Notes under the pieces: model-generated | Database searches by the model: none | The model's input: only the letters and a program-made list of their open reading frames with translations | What the model was told of the DNA's origin: nothing | Shown here: positions 8,718-17,878 of the stretch, piece by piece | Numbering within the stretch: position 1 is the stretch's first letter | Layout: every line of letters starts with the position of its first letter | Made by a program: the position numbers and the translations under genes | Origin: [Ruminococcus] lactaris ATCC 29176 | GTDB taxonomy: Bacteria; Bacillota; Clostridia; Lachnospirales; Lachnospiraceae | NCBI RefSeq assembly: GCF_025152405.1 | Contig: NZ_CP102292.1 | Location: 2,108,001-2,172,000 of the forward strand | Length of the DNA stretch: 64,000 bases | Direction of reading: 5' to 3'

Positions 8718-9977
8718 TTACTGTCCGTTTATCGGATTTCCATTTTCGTCAACCAGTTCACCCATAGCTGTCATATGTGGCTTTATCACATTTTTTATGA
8801 CACTTTTCTCATTGACTAAATCCTCCCACTCCGTGTATGCCTGCCAGTCGACATTGTCCTGAAAACCATTGGATTCAAAATCCTTTAAATACCAAAAGTA
8901 CATTCCTTTCTCTGTTGCACATATCACATCATAGAAATGAGTACCTGCAACCGGAAGTTGTTGTGGCATCGACAGTTCCTGTATTTTTCCATTATGATCC
9001 AGTAAGAACATCTTCTCTTCTCGCTCCTCAGTCCATGTTCTGACCCAGTACACGATTCCTTCCTGACATTTTCCACACAGGTCTGATCCTACAATATTCC
9101 CTCCGGCATTCTCCAGAATTTTCTCATTTTCAAGGCAAAGCTTATTTTTTCTACTGTCAATATCATATTGATAAAGATTTCTTTCTCCGCCCTCAATACT
9201 CAGATAATAAAAGCTGTTTTCATTTTCTTCAGGTAAAATCCGCTCATATCCGCTTTGAAATAATTCAATCTGTTCCGATTCACATGACTCATAATCCAGC
9301 TTGTAAAATAAAGTTTCATTATCATTGATCAAAGAATAAATCTGATATTCTTCAGTTCCTCCAAGTAATTGAAATCCCAAAGCGTCTTTACATTCTACAG
9401 AATCTAACTGCGTTGCCTCAAAAGTATCTAAATTTAGTTTTTTCAATACTGAAATCCACTTCATATTTTCCTGGTCATCCACTTCAGGCATTGTTGCTAC
9501 ATAAAAAAATGAATCTTTCGCAATTACGCCTTCATTAATGAACATATTAGAACTTTCCAGTTTTTTCTTCACCTTCCGGTTGCTCCCGTCTATATCAGAA
9601 CTGTAGATTTCTTCATTTCCTTTTGAATCTTCACTGATTCCGAGCAGCTTCCCCTTATATGGAAACACTCTTGCCCCGTCAATCGCTGCATCACATTCTG
9701 TATCAGCATCTTCCGCTTTTGAAAGATGCCTGCAGTCCGGTTTATTGCAGACCGGAATTGCATCCTGCGTTGTGAAATCTACATAATAAAGGATTCCGCT
9801 TGCATTTGTAAAATAGCCTGTCCTGGTTATTGTATTCCCGCCATATATTTCCATATAATCCGACCCGATCGCTGCTCTTTTTTCCTGAGGGATACGCCCC
9901 GCACACCCACATACAGACAACACGATCATTCCTGCAAGGATTCTCGATCCGAACTGCCTTTTTCCCCTTTTCTTCAT
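8718..9977 (-). CDS. secreted lipoprotein with CNKPDCRH motif (copy 2)
   Basis: A 419-residue lipoprotein: basic N-terminus, hydrophobic segment and lipobox SVCGC, then an extracellular domain. It is a paralogue of the upstream protein, sharing the Y-M-E-(I/L)-(Y/F)-G start of the mature domain, a PxCNKPDCRHLS motif near residue 78, a CDAxxDGxRxFPYK stretch, xxDxDGSN and WYAY/WQAYxEWxxL near the C-terminus. Repeated short strand-like segments suggest a beta-propeller-like surface domain, but no family is recognised. The start at 9977 is chosen over 9986 because the ribosome binding site and codons match those of the mini-lipoprotein. It is probably co-transcribed with its neighbours. Confidence 0.8.
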   Translation of the reverse strand: MKKRGKRQFGSRILAGMIVLSVCGCAGRIPQEKRAAIGSDYMEIYGGNTITRTGYFTNASGILYYVDFTTQDAIPVCNKPDCRHLSKAEDADTECDAAIDGARVFPYKGKLLGISEDSKGNEEIYSSDIDGSNRKVKKKLESSNMFINEGVIAKDSFFYVATMPEVDDQENMKWISVLKKLNLDTFEATQLDSVECKDALGFQLLGGTEEYQIYSLINDNETLFYKLDYESCESEQIELFQSGYERILPEENENSFYYLSIEGGERNLYQYDIDSRKNKLCLENEKILENAGGNIVGSDLCGKCQEGIVYWVRTWTEEREEKMFLLDHNGKIQELSMPQQLPVAGTHFYDVICATEKGMYFWYLKDFESNGFQDNVDWQAYTEWEDLVNEKSVIKNVIKPHMTAMGELVDENGNPINGQ

Positions 9978-10049
9978 CTCTAACACCCCTTTTTCTTTTA
10001 ATTTATCAAGTATGACTTAAGAGAGCCTTTGGAGAAAATGAAAGAATTT

Positions 10050-11255
10050 CTAAAGAAGATTTCCTGCGGATGAAATATGCGGACTATGTACTACTTTTAT
10101 TTTTCCCTCTTTATCGAACAGCTCCGACCAGCTAATATACGCATACCAGTTAATAAGATCTCCCTCTGTATCTGATTTTTCATTGTTCGCCTGATAAGAA
10201 AAGAAAAAGCCTTCCTTTGTGGTACTTCTAATTCCGCTCAGCCACGCTGCTTCTTCCGGCAGCCGCTCACTAAGCCCTGTTCTCAGAATTTCCGTCCCCT
10301 TCTTTACATACAGTTCATTTTCGGGTAATATCCTGAATAAAACCGTTCCCTCATGCTCTCCTTCTATCACAAGTTCTATCTCCGTAGCCGCAGTAATTTT
10401 TTTCAGTTCTCCCGCTCCCACAACAGAACTTATTTTTTCTGTCTCAGTCTCATATTTATAAATCTCTTTTCCATCATTTCCTACATAGTAAAGAGCCTTT
10501 CCGTCATCTGACATTTTTATTTTTGAATAACTTCCTGTATTCAATAGTATCGAAACCGTCTCTTCATTCAGATAATCAAATCTGTAATACTCTGCACCAC
10601 GGTCTTTTATTACCGCATAAAACTGATACTCCTCATTCCCTCCCAACAGGCAAAAACTTCGTGCATCCTTTATTTCTAAAATTAGTTTTTGATCCATGGT
10701 ATCTAAATCCAGTGAACATAACTTCCAGACAGGTGTCTCAGTCGCTTCTCCTGATCCGGTTATCTCTCCTGTTGCATCATTCATCACCATACTGACGTAA
10801 TACAGCTTATTTTTTCTCACAACTGCATCCGTCAAGAGTGATCCGGTATCAAAAGTTCCTCCACTTTTGGGATTGCTCCCATCTAAGTCTGACAGAACCA
10901 GTTCACTCTTCCCATTTTCTGCTGTCCTGATACGATAAAGCTTCTCCTTATATGGAAAAATTCTTACCCCATCACAAACTGCATTGCATTGTGTATCTTC
11001 ATCTTCATATACCGACAAATGACGACAATCCGGTTTATTACAGATGGGGGTACAAATCTGATTTTTGTAATCTGTAAAATATGCAATTCCTTCCATTACC
11101 TGAAAATCTCCTTTTTTTGTTACAGCAGGATGCGTTCCAAATAATTCCATATACCCGGATTCAAATTGATCTTTCACAGCAGAATTTTTTTCTTTCCCAC
11201 ATCCGCTCAAAAGCACAAAAATAATTCCAGTTAATAAAAATAACTTTCTTTTCAT
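10050..11255 (-). CDS. secreted lipoprotein with CNKPDCRH motif (copy 1)
   Basis: A 401-residue lipoprotein with signal MKRKLFLLTGIIFVLLSGC, the lipobox Cys being C19. The mature domain has YMELFGTHPAVT, TPICNKPDCRHLSVYEDEDTQC near residue 74 and a second half rich in short tyrosine- and glycine-containing strands. It is the first gene of the lipoprotein-ABC operon, with a GGAGGTGA ribosome binding site and a TATAAT-like box about 45 bases upstream but no clear -35, so an activator may be needed; the LytTR regulator just upstream is the obvious candidate. The paired Cys and His of the shared motif could bind metal or form a disulfide. The function is unknown. Confidence 0.8.
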   Translation of the reverse strand: MKRKLFLLTGIIFVLLSGCGKEKNSAVKDQFESGYMELFGTHPAVTKKGDFQVMEGIAYFTDYKNQICTPICNKPDCRHLSVYEDEDTQCNAVCDGVRIFPYKEKLYRIRTAENGKSELVLSDLDGSNPKSGGTFDTGSLLTDAVVRKNKLYYVSMVMNDATGEITGSGEATETPVWKLCSLDLDTMDQKLILEIKDARSFCLLGGNEEYQFYAVIKDRGAEYYRFDYLNEETVSILLNTGSYSKIKMSDDGKALYYVGNDGKEIYKYETETEKISSVVGAGELKKITAATEIELVIEGEHEGTVLFRILPENELYVKKGTEILRTGLSERLPEEAAWLSGIRSTTKEGFFFSYQANNEKSDTEGDLINWYAYISWSELFDKEGKIKVVHSPHISSAGNLL

Positions 11256-11338
11256 TTTGTCACCTCCGTCCGGTATATAAAGTCTCTTTTACTTTGTATT
11301 ATATTTGGATTTCCCCTCTCATTTCCGAAAATGTAACA

Positions 11339-11382
11339 AATACCCCCTTTTTATGTAATAATTCACACAAAAAGAGGGTATT
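11339..11382. terminator. terminator-like hairpin between kinase and lipoprotein genes
   Basis: AATACCCCCTTTTT (plus strand) and AAAAAGAGGGTATT form a 14-bp stem with one mismatch around a 16-base loop. The hairpin lies after the histidine kinase stop codon and before the promoter region of the first lipoprotein, and separates the two operons. T-rich sequence follows on the plus side (ATTTTCAATTTTAT); the minus side is less T-rich. Confidence 0.6.
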
Positions 11383-11430
11383 ATTTTCAATTTTATACCA
11401 TATCCATCTATTTTCTATATCAATATACTT

Positions 11431-12702
11431 CTATATCATTTCTCTTTCCCACAGATTTACCGTAACTTTAAATAAACCTGACTTCATCTGATATTCCCAA
11501 AAACCATCATATTTTTTTACAATCTGTGCAATACTTCCCATCCCAAATCCATGGTTTATCTTATCTTTCTTCTTTGTCTGAAGTGTCTCTGTATCTTCAT
11601 TGCATGGATTTTCGCAGTGTATCACTACTCCGCTATTCTGATATTCCATCAGAAGCCGGATCTTTTTTTCTCCCTGAAACTCCTGGCATGCCTCGATTGC
11701 ATTATCCAGTAAGTTCCCCAGCAGTACGCCTAAATCTGTTCCCTGAATTTTTAACTGTTCCGGTATGTGAATATCAAACTCATATTCTATCTGAGCCATT
11801 TCCATTTTCTGTAACTTCAGATTCAGGATTCCATTTACAACTGCATTTGCAGTAAAAATTTTCTGTTCTGCCGCAGTCATCTGCTGAAGAAGTGTCTCAA
11901 TCTCCTTTTTTCCTTCTCCCACTTCTCCATTTTCAAGATAACCATAAATGCCCGACAATTCATTTTTTATATCATGCCTGATTCTTCGGATTTCCTGCTG
12001 ATGTTGTTCTAATTCCCTGTAATGGGCTGATTCATATTCCAGTTCTTTTAACTGATTCCGGATCATTTCCTCTTCCCTGAAATAAACTTCCTGCCTGCGA
12101 AAAAGCACATATAATACTACATTGATAATCAGAATAAACAGGATCAGCATCACTTCCATCCACACATTGATCTGCTCTCTTGCAAACTGATCCTCTGTCA
12201 CAATTACAAGCAGAACCGCACTAAGTGCCGGGATGACCAGTAGTTGTCCCTGTATATCCCTTTTCTCTGTATCTCTCTTTTTTCTTGACAGCAAATAGAA
12301 GAAAATTGTTGCAATAATCCGGATTTCTCTGGAATATCTCTTTCCCAGCAGGATCACTGCCTCCTCCTGATTTCCCATGTCACTGATCCGGATATCATAT
12401 GCTCTTGACAGCCCCACAGCCACAACACCTTCAGCTAAAAATGCAAAGACTAAATAGAGCAGTCCAGCCAGAATTTTCCTCTTCACCCCACCCTCAAAAA
12501 AGGATAAAAGAATGAACAGTTCTATCACTGCAATCAATATATTTATATTCGCATCCTGAAAGTAATGATTTCCGATTGTTCCAACTTCCGAAACTCCAAT
12601 CAGAACCAACCAGTCCAGCACCTTTCCAAACCTTACTTTTCTTTTTAAAAAGCACGATACGAATAAATAGGTCTGTATCACCTCAATTATTGGTATTATC
12701 AT
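11431..12702 (-). CDS. GHKL-type sensor histidine kinase
   Basis: A 423-residue membrane kinase of the AgrC/ComD-like class. The first 200 residues hold about six hydrophobic helices, with no obvious extracellular sensor domain. A coiled-coil linker (about 205-240) leads to the phosphoacceptor box RRIRHDIKNELSG near residue 243, and the GHKL ATPase domain has LLGNLLDNAIEAC and a GFGMGSI G-box. It lies 13 bases downstream of the response regulator gene. Such kinases often sense peptides; no signal peptide gene is recognised beside it. The neighbouring lipoprotein-exporter operon is the likely target of the pair. Confidence 0.88.
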   Translation of the reverse strand: MIIPIIEVIQTYLFVSCFLKRKVRFGKVLDWLVLIGVSEVGTIGNHYFQDANINILIAVIELFILLSFFEGGVKRKILAGLLYLVFAFLAEGVVAVGLSRAYDIRISDMGNQEEAVILLGKRYSREIRIIATIFFYLLSRKKRDTEKRDIQGQLLVIPALSAVLLVIVTEDQFAREQINVWMEVMLILFILIINVVLYVLFRRQEVYFREEEMIRNQLKELEYESAHYRELEQHQQEIRRIRHDIKNELSGIYGYLENGEVGEGKKEIETLLQQMTAAEQKIFTANAVVNGILNLKLQKMEMAQIEYEFDIHIPEQLKIQGTDLGVLLGNLLDNAIEACQEFQGEKKIRLLMEYQNSGVVIHCENPCNEDTETLQTKKKDKINHGFGMGSIAQIVKKYDGFWEYQMKSGLFKVTVNLWEREMI

Positions 12703-12715
12703 ATCATTCCCACTC

Positions 12716-13423
12716 TCATCTTCGCATTTCCAGGCAATAATTCTGAAATGCCCTGTTAAACCGATCTTTATATTTCCTTGTCACCGGAATTTCTTTTCCT
12801 GACTCCATCGTGATCGTATCTTTCCGCACACTTCGTATTTTCTCAAGGTTAATGATAAAAGAAGTATGAACTCTCACAAGCAGACTGCCTTTTAACTCCT
12901 GTTCCAGGTCATTGAGCCGCACATAAAATTCACCGCTGCCTCGCCTGCTGCAGATCCGCACTTTTCTTTTTTCACTTTCTATGTACTCAATCTCTTCGTG
13001 ATAAAAGATCTCCACTCCTGACTGATTTTTTAAAGCAATCCGGTTTCTTTTTTTTGACAGATACCGGAAAGAACGCAATAATGCCTGTCTTACTTCCACC
13101 TCATCCAATGGTTTCACCAAATAATCCAGTGCCGATACCTGAAATGCCTTACGGATCATTTCTTTATAATTTGTTGCAAAAAGGATCACTGCATGGTCAT
13201 CTTTCTCCCTGATCTTTTCCGCCAGTTCCATTCCCGTCATCTGACCAAGCTGAATATCCAGCAGATAAAGATCATAAAAAGGATTTCCTTTGTCCAGTAA
13301 TTCTTCTGCCGATGAAAATACTTCGCAACTCCCATTGATCCCGGCTTCTTCCATACACTCACATACCTGCTTTTCTAAAAAAAGCTGAAGTGCCTCTTCA
13401 TCTTCGCAGACCACTGCCTTCAA
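12716..13423 (-). CDS. LytTR-family response regulator
   Basis: A receiver domain (acidic CEDEE at the start, phosphoacceptor Asp in YLLDIQLGQMTG, Lys in LVKPLDE) is followed by a C-terminal LytTR DNA-binding domain from about residue 130 (SGVEIFYHEEIEYIESEKRKV, LVRVHTSFIINLEKI, PVTRKYK). The frame opens upstream at a GTG (13474) inside truA, but those 17 residues do not fit the family. A TTG at 13423, giving MKAVVCEDEE after GGGGGAATGG, is the better start; this choice is uncertain. It pairs with the kinase encoded next and probably controls the lipoprotein-ABC operon. Confidence 0.85.
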   Translation of the reverse strand: MKAVVCEDEEALQLFLEKQVCECMEEAGINGSCEVFSSAEELLDKGNPFYDLYLLDIQLGQMTGMELAEKIREKDDHAVILFATNYKEMIRKAFQVSALDYLVKPLDEVEVRQALLRSFRYLSKKRNRIALKNQSGVEIFYHEEIEYIESEKRKVRICSRRGSGEFYVRLNDLEQELKGSLLVRVHTSFIINLEKIRSVRKDTITMESGKEIPVTRKYKDRFNRAFQNYCLEMRR

Positions 13424-13442
13424 CTTTCCATTCCCCCATCCC

Positions 13443-14261
13443 TTATAAACTCGTTCTAAATAATTGACCCTCACCAGGCTCAGCTTTCAACCGTCGGCCC
13501 TTACCGCCCGTCTGCACTCTTCCATCCAGATAATCGATCTTCATCAGTGTCAGTCCCTGCGGCGGCACGGTCATTCCCGCTGCCTGCCGGTCTTTTGCCT
13601 CCAACATCGCAGGGATCTCTTCCGGATCGATCAGTCCTCTTCCGACTCCGATCAGTGTTCCGGCAAGGATCCGCACCATATTGTAAAGAAATCCGTTTCC
13701 TCTGACCCGGAATGTGATCACATTTTCTTCCCGGATCACTTCCAGCCGGTATATGGTGCGGACTGTATCTTCTACGTGCGTATGCACATTACAGAAGCTT
13801 TTAAAGTCATGCTCCCCCTCCAGATATCCTGCTGCCTGTCTCATCCGCTCCAAATCCAGCGGAAAAGAGACGAAATAAGTATCTCTCCTCCTCATCGGAT
13901 CGGGAAGTTTCTGATTCAGCACCCGGTATTCATAGGTCTTTTCTGTATTGCAGTGTCTTGGATGCCAGTCTGCCGCCACCTCGCAGGAATCAACTACTAC
14001 GATATCTTCCGGGAGCAACGCATTCACGGCATAAAGAAACCGTTCCGGTGGAATGGAAGATTCCGTATCGAATACCGCTACATTTCCTCTCGCATGAACC
14101 CCTGCGTCTGTCCGGCTCGCCCCGATCACCTTTACTGTCTGCCCGGTCAGCTGAGTCAGTACCGTATTCAGTTCTCCTTCTATCGTTGCCACATTATTTT
14201 GGACCTGCCAGCCACAGTAATCGGTTCCGTCATAGGCAACTGTCAGTCTGATTCGTTTCAT
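13443..14261 (-). CDS. truA: tRNA pseudouridine(38-40) synthase
   Basis: A 272-residue cytoplasmic enzyme that isomerises uridines 38-40 in the anticodon arm. Key motifs are the N-terminal RIRLTVAYDGTDYCGWQ and the catalytic Asp in GASRTDAGVHARG near residue 52. The C-terminal tail after the normal family end (residues from about 250) is basic and a little longer than usual. The frame extends to 14336, but AGGACAGGAAAAGA followed by ATG 14261 gives the standard N-terminus. It lies 35 bases after ecfT and follows the ECF genes in one transcript, an arrangement common in Firmicutes. Confidence 0.95.
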   Translation of the reverse strand: MKRIRLTVAYDGTDYCGWQVQNNVATIEGELNTVLTQLTGQTVKVIGASRTDAGVHARGNVAVFDTESSIPPERFLYAVNALLPEDIVVVDSCEVAADWHPRHCNTEKTYEYRVLNQKLPDPMRRRDTYFVSFPLDLERMRQAAGYLEGEHDFKSFCNVHTHVEDTVRTIYRLEVIREENVITFRVRGNGFLYNMVRILAGTLIGVGRGLIDPEEIPAMLEAKDRQAAGMTVPPQGLTLMKIDYLDGRVQTGGKGRRLKAEPGEGQLFRTSL

Positions 14262-14295
14262 TCTTTTCCTGTCCTCTTTTTCTATTATCTGATTA

Positions 14296-15120
14296 TCAAA
14301 AAATCCATATCTTAAATGGAATATATCTTCCTGCACCTACAATCGCCACTAAATACAGCAGTGTGATCAGATAAGCAACTCTGTCGTTTCTATGATACTG
14401 CAATGGTTTCATCTTTGTTCTTCCATCCCCGCCATGGTAACATCTTGCTTCCATTGCCATTGCAAGATCATTCGCCCGTCGGAATGCAGATACGAACAGT
14501 GGCACAAGGATCGGGGTCATCGCCTTTGCCCTTTGCAGGATATTTCCCGATTCAAAATCTGCCCCTCTTGCGATCTGTGCTTTCATGATCTTATCCGTCT
14601 CTTCCAAAAGAATTGGAATAAAGCGGAGAGCGATCGACATCATCATCGCGATCTCATGCACCGGAACATGGATCCGGTTCATCGGATGAAGCAGCTTTTC
14701 GATTCCGTCTGTCAGGCTGTTCGGGGTCGTCGTAAATGTCATGATGGAAGATCCCATCACCAGAAAGATCAGTCTCACCGTCATAAAAACGCATGTCCGC
14801 AGACCGCCCTCCGTGATCGTAAGGATTCCATAATGAAAGAGGATATTTCCATTCCTCGTAAGGAACAGGTTCATCAGCACCGTAAAAAGCAGCAGGATCA
14901 CGATGGGTTTCAGTCCTCTGACAATAAATTTTACCGGTACTTTTGAAAGTCGGATCACCATTGCAAGAAATGCAAATGCAACTACATATCCTAAAATACT
15001 GTTCTGTAAAAATAAGGAAACCAGGAATGCCAGCGTGCAGACGATCTTCACCCGTGGATCTAACCTATGTACCTGACTCTGTGCCGGATAATATTGTCCT
15101 ATTGTAATATCACGGATCAT
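14296..15120 (-). CDS. ecfT: energy-coupling factor transporter transmembrane protein
   Basis: A 274-residue membrane protein that couples two ATPases to exchangeable substrate-binding S components for vitamins and metal ions. It has four to five hydrophobic helices, and the cytoplasmic coupling helices carry the characteristic IARGADFES and MEARCYHGG motifs. ATG 15120 overlaps the ecfA2 stop codon (ATGA), so translation is coupled; the longer frame to 15162 is not needed. No S-component gene lies beside it, which fits a shared group II ECF module serving several S proteins elsewhere in the genome. Confidence 0.93.
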   Translation of the reverse strand: MIRDITIGQYYPAQSQVHRLDPRVKIVCTLAFLVSLFLQNSILGYVVAFAFLAMVIRLSKVPVKFIVRGLKPIVILLLFTVLMNLFLTRNGNILFHYGILTITEGGLRTCVFMTVRLIFLVMGSSIMTFTTTPNSLTDGIEKLLHPMNRIHVPVHEIAMMMSIALRFIPILLEETDKIMKAQIARGADFESGNILQRAKAMTPILVPLFVSAFRRANDLAMAMEARCYHGGDGRTKMKPLQYHRNDRVAYLITLLYLVAIVGAGRYIPFKIWIF

Positions 15121-15995
15121 GCCTGCACCTCTCTTTCTGCCTTTCGGGTCTGCTTCAGGCATTTCATGATCTCATCTGCGGCTTCTTCTACCGTTGCCGC
15201 ATCTGCTGACACTTCAAATCCCTTTTCTTTCAGGTCATGCATCACGTAAGTTACCTGCGGTGCAGCAAGACCGACTGCCTCAAGTTCTTTATAATGCCGG
15301 AAGACTTCCTGCGGTGTTCCGTCCAGCATTTTTTCCCCCTGGTTCATCACGATCAGACGGTCTACATATTTTGCCACATCTTCCATGCTGTGGGATACCA
15401 GAACTACTGTCATCCCGGTCTTTTCGTGAAGCTGTGCCACCTGATCCAGAATCTCGTCCCTTCCCTTCGGGTCAAGTCCCGCAGTTGGCTCATCCAGTAC
15501 AAGTACCTTTGGATGCATGGCAAGAATCCCTGCGATCGCCACACGCCTTTTCTGCCCTCCTGAGAGTTCAAATGGAGACTGATGATAATATTTCTCCGGG
15601 AATCCGACTAACTGCAATGCCTCTTTTGCCTGTGCCTCGCATTCTTCTTTTGAAAGCCCCTGGTTCTTTGGACCAAAGCAGACATCACTTAATACATCCA
15701 CTTCAAATAACTGATATTCAGGATACTGGAACACCAGTCCGACCTGCGTGCGGAGCTGCTTCATATCGTATCCTTCTTCATAAATATTTTTTCCTTCATA
15801 GAGCAGCCTTCCTGAGGTCGCTTTCATCAATCCGTTCAGATGCTGGATCAGAGTAGATTTTCCTGAACCGGTATGACCAATGATCCCGACAAACTGTCCC
15901 TGTGGAATCTCAAGACTGACATCCTTCAATGCGTGCTTCTCGTAAGCGGTTCCCGGATTGTATACATAACTGAGATGTTCTAACGTAATCGACAT
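15117..15995 (-). CDS. ecfA2: energy-coupling factor ATPase 2
   Basis: A 292-residue ABC ATPase of the CbiO/EcfA type. Walker A is GHTGSGKST near residue 38, Q-loop VFQYPEYQLF near residue 88, signature LSGGQKRR near residue 143, Walker B VLVLDEPTAGLD near residue 162 and switch His in VSHS. It overlaps ecfA1 by 16 bases and ecfT by 3, forming a tight ecfA1-ecfA2-ecfT-truA unit. The two ATPases form the heterodimer that powers vitamin uptake. Confidence 0.93.
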   Translation of the reverse strand: MSITLEHLSYVYNPGTAYEKHALKDVSLEIPQGQFVGIIGHTGSGKSTLIQHLNGLMKATSGRLLYEGKNIYEEGYDMKQLRTQVGLVFQYPEYQLFEVDVLSDVCFGPKNQGLSKEECEAQAKEALQLVGFPEKYYHQSPFELSGGQKRRVAIAGILAMHPKVLVLDEPTAGLDPKGRDEILDQVAQLHEKTGMTVVLVSHSMEDVAKYVDRLIVMNQGEKMLDGTPQEVFRHYKELEAVGLAAPQVTYVMHDLKEKGFEVSADAATVEEAADEIMKCLKQTRKAEREVQA

Positions 15996-16831
15996 AATGC
16001 TTCTACCAGTTCTTCCCTTCTTAAAATTCCTTTTGGCAGATCCACTCCACGGCGGATCAGCTCATCTGCCAGCATCGTAACCTGTGGTACATCCATCCGA
16101 TATTTTTTCAGTTCATCAACCCGGCTGAAAATTTCCCGTGGTGTGCCATGCATAACGATCCGGCCATCATCCATGACAAAGACCTGATCTGCATCCACCA
16201 CTTCTTCCATATAATGAGTGATCAGGATCACAGTCACATTTTTTTCTCTCCGAAGCTTTTCCACTGCATGAATTACTTCTTTTCTTCCATTTGGATCCAG
16301 CATGGCAGTCGGCTCATCCAGTACAATACATTTTGGCTCCATTGCGATCACTCCTGCGATCGCCACTCTCTGCTTCTGACCGCCTGAAAGCTTATTGGGA
16401 GAATCTTTTCTCCGGTCCAGCATCCCGACAGCACGCAGACTGTCCTCTACTCTTTTCCATATCTCTTTTGTCGGAACTCCGAGATTTTCCGGTCCGAATC
16501 CGACATCCTCTTCTACCACCGTTCCGATGATCTGGTTGTCCGGGTTCTGAAAGACCATTCCGGCACTCTGCCGGATCTCCCACAGTTTCTCCAAATCCTT
16601 TGTATCTTTTCCGTCCACCCACATTGTCCCGTCTGTCGGAACAAGGATCGCATTCATATGCTTTGCCAGTGTGGATTTTCCTGAACCATTATGCCCCAGC
16701 ACTGCCACAAAAGACCCCTGCGGAATGTCGATGTCCACTCCGTCAATGGCTCTGCGGCTTCCGATCACATTGCCGTCTTCGTCTCGTTTATCATATTCAA
16801 ATACAAGCTTTTCAGCACGTATCATGCCCAT
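15980..16831 (-). CDS. ecfA1: energy-coupling factor ATPase 1
   Basis: A 283-residue ABC ATPase, the first gene of the ECF unit. Walker A is GHNGSGKST near residue 46, the Q-loop is VFQNPDNQI, signature KLSGGQKQR, Walker B CIVLDEPTAMLD, and the switch His is in LITHYMEE. The FQNPDNQI form is typical of EcfA1, whereas EcfA2 has FQYPEYQ. A second possible start is the ATG two codons in; AGGAGAGGCGG lies upstream of both. The YitT-family gene 135 bp upstream may share the transcript. Confidence 0.93.
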   Translation of the reverse strand: MGMIRAEKLVFEYDKRDEDGNVIGSRRAIDGVDIDIPQGSFVAVLGHNGSGKSTLAKHMNAILVPTDGTMWVDGKDTKDLEKLWEIRQSAGMVFQNPDNQIIGTVVEEDVGFGPENLGVPTKEIWKRVEDSLRAVGMLDRRKDSPNKLSGGQKQRVAIAGVIAMEPKCIVLDEPTAMLDPNGRKEVIHAVEKLRREKNVTVILITHYMEEVVDADQVFVMDDGRIVMHGTPREIFSRVDELKKYRMDVPQVTMLADELIRRGVDLPKGILRREELVEALCRLR

Positions 16832-16965
16832 GGTATACCGCCTCTCCTGAATCGTATTTCATCGAGTTTCTAATTTCATTTATCCAACGGATTTTATTGT
16901 ACGGTATGACACGGGAATTTGCAAGCCGGGAATGCTGAAAGCCTTCTCCGGATATCCCCATCTCT

Positions 16966-17808
16966 TCAGGAATGCTTAAACCCTTCCCCGAATACTTCAC
17001 TCGTCTCAGTGAACATCAGAAATGCGGTCTCATCCGTCTTTCTCACTGCCTCCTGAACCATATAGGCTTCCGACTTGGAGCAGGCACACAGCAGTACACT
17101 TTTCTGTTGTCCGGTATACCCTCCGGTAGCTTCTAAAATGGTCACACCCCGGTCTGCATTTTCCCGGATCGCTTTTGCCGTCTTTCCCCCGTCAGACGTA
17201 ATAATGATCGCAAGTGTTCCTGCCCCGATCCCGTAAAGAACTTTATCGATCACCACCACCGACACAAAGGTAGAGATCAGTCCGTACAGCACTGCATCCA
17301 CATCCCCGAATACCGGCCAGCCAAGAAGAATGACTGCAAGATCGATCATCAGGGTGATTTTCCCAAGCGAAAACGACGGATGCTTCTTTTTTATTGCCAT
17401 AGTCAGAAAATCGATTCCTCCAGAGGACGAACCCCGCAGATAGAACAACACCATTCCTCCGCCCAGCAAGACTCCTGAATAAACTGCTGCCAGCAGACGC
17501 TGTCCGCGGTACAGTGGAAAAAAGGGAAATACAAGATCCAGAAAAAAGGTTGAAATAAGCATGGTCACCGCCGTCTTCAGAAGAAACTTTTTTCCTACTA
17601 CTTTATAGCTGATCAGAACTAGCGGAACATTTAAAATCAGGGTCATGATCCCCACCGGCAGTCCCCACAGATGATTCAGGATCAGGACAAGTCCTGATAC
17701 ACCGCCCGGTGCAAATCCTGCTGCCCCGGCAAAGGTATCAATCCCTGCCGCATACAAAATACTTCCTGCTATATTATATAAGAAATCATACAGATGCGAT
17801 TTTTTCAT
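16966..17808 (-). CDS. YitT family membrane protein
   Basis: A 280-residue inner-membrane protein of the YitT family: five to six hydrophobic helices (residues about 12-190) followed by a cytoplasmic DUF2179 domain with TLAIIITSDGGKTAKAI and the ending KTDETAFLMFTETSEVFGEGF. The family is widespread in Firmicutes and its function is not established. The last codons (GGGGAAGGGTTTAAGCATTC) recur in degenerate form about 30 bases later, after the stop codon, as GGAGAAGGCTTTCAGCATTC, which suggests a small local duplication. The leader contains a hairpin with the ribosome binding site in its loop. Confidence 0.85.
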   Translation of the reverse strand: MKKSHLYDFLYNIAGSILYAAGIDTFAGAAGFAPGGVSGLVLILNHLWGLPVGIMTLILNVPLVLISYKVVGKKFLLKTAVTMLISTFFLDLVFPFFPLYRGQRLLAAVYSGVLLGGGMVLFYLRGSSSGGIDFLTMAIKKKHPSFSLGKITLMIDLAVILLGWPVFGDVDAVLYGLISTFVSVVVIDKVLYGIGAGTLAIIITSDGGKTAKAIRENADRGVTILEATGGYTGQQKSVLLCACSKSEAYMVQEAVRKTDETAFLMFTETSEVFGEGFKHS

Positions 17809-17812
17809 AATA

Positions 17813-17857
17813 AAAGAGCATACCTTTCCTTTTTATCGTACTCAGTATGCTCCGTTT
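17813..17857 (-). promoter_or_regulatory. hairpin in the yitT leader
   Basis: On the minus strand GAGCATAC pairs with GTATGCTC around a loop of about 21 bases that contains AAGGAAAGG, the best ribosome binding site for yitT, and is followed by TTTTATT up to the ATG. It could act as an attenuator or mask initiation. Based on one sequence only. Confidence 0.4.
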
Positions 17858-17878
17858 AAGCTCGAATTATTCTTTATA

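Noticed and set aside
11255-11431. LytTR binding sites upstream of the first lipoprotein gene
   Set aside because: Regulation by the adjacent LytTR protein is plausible, but no pair of direct repeats matching the known consensus could be shown by eye.
13464-14315. 283-residue plus-strand ORF
   Set aside because: Antisense shadow of truA; its composition is odd, it has no family motifs, and the minus frame has full family conservation.
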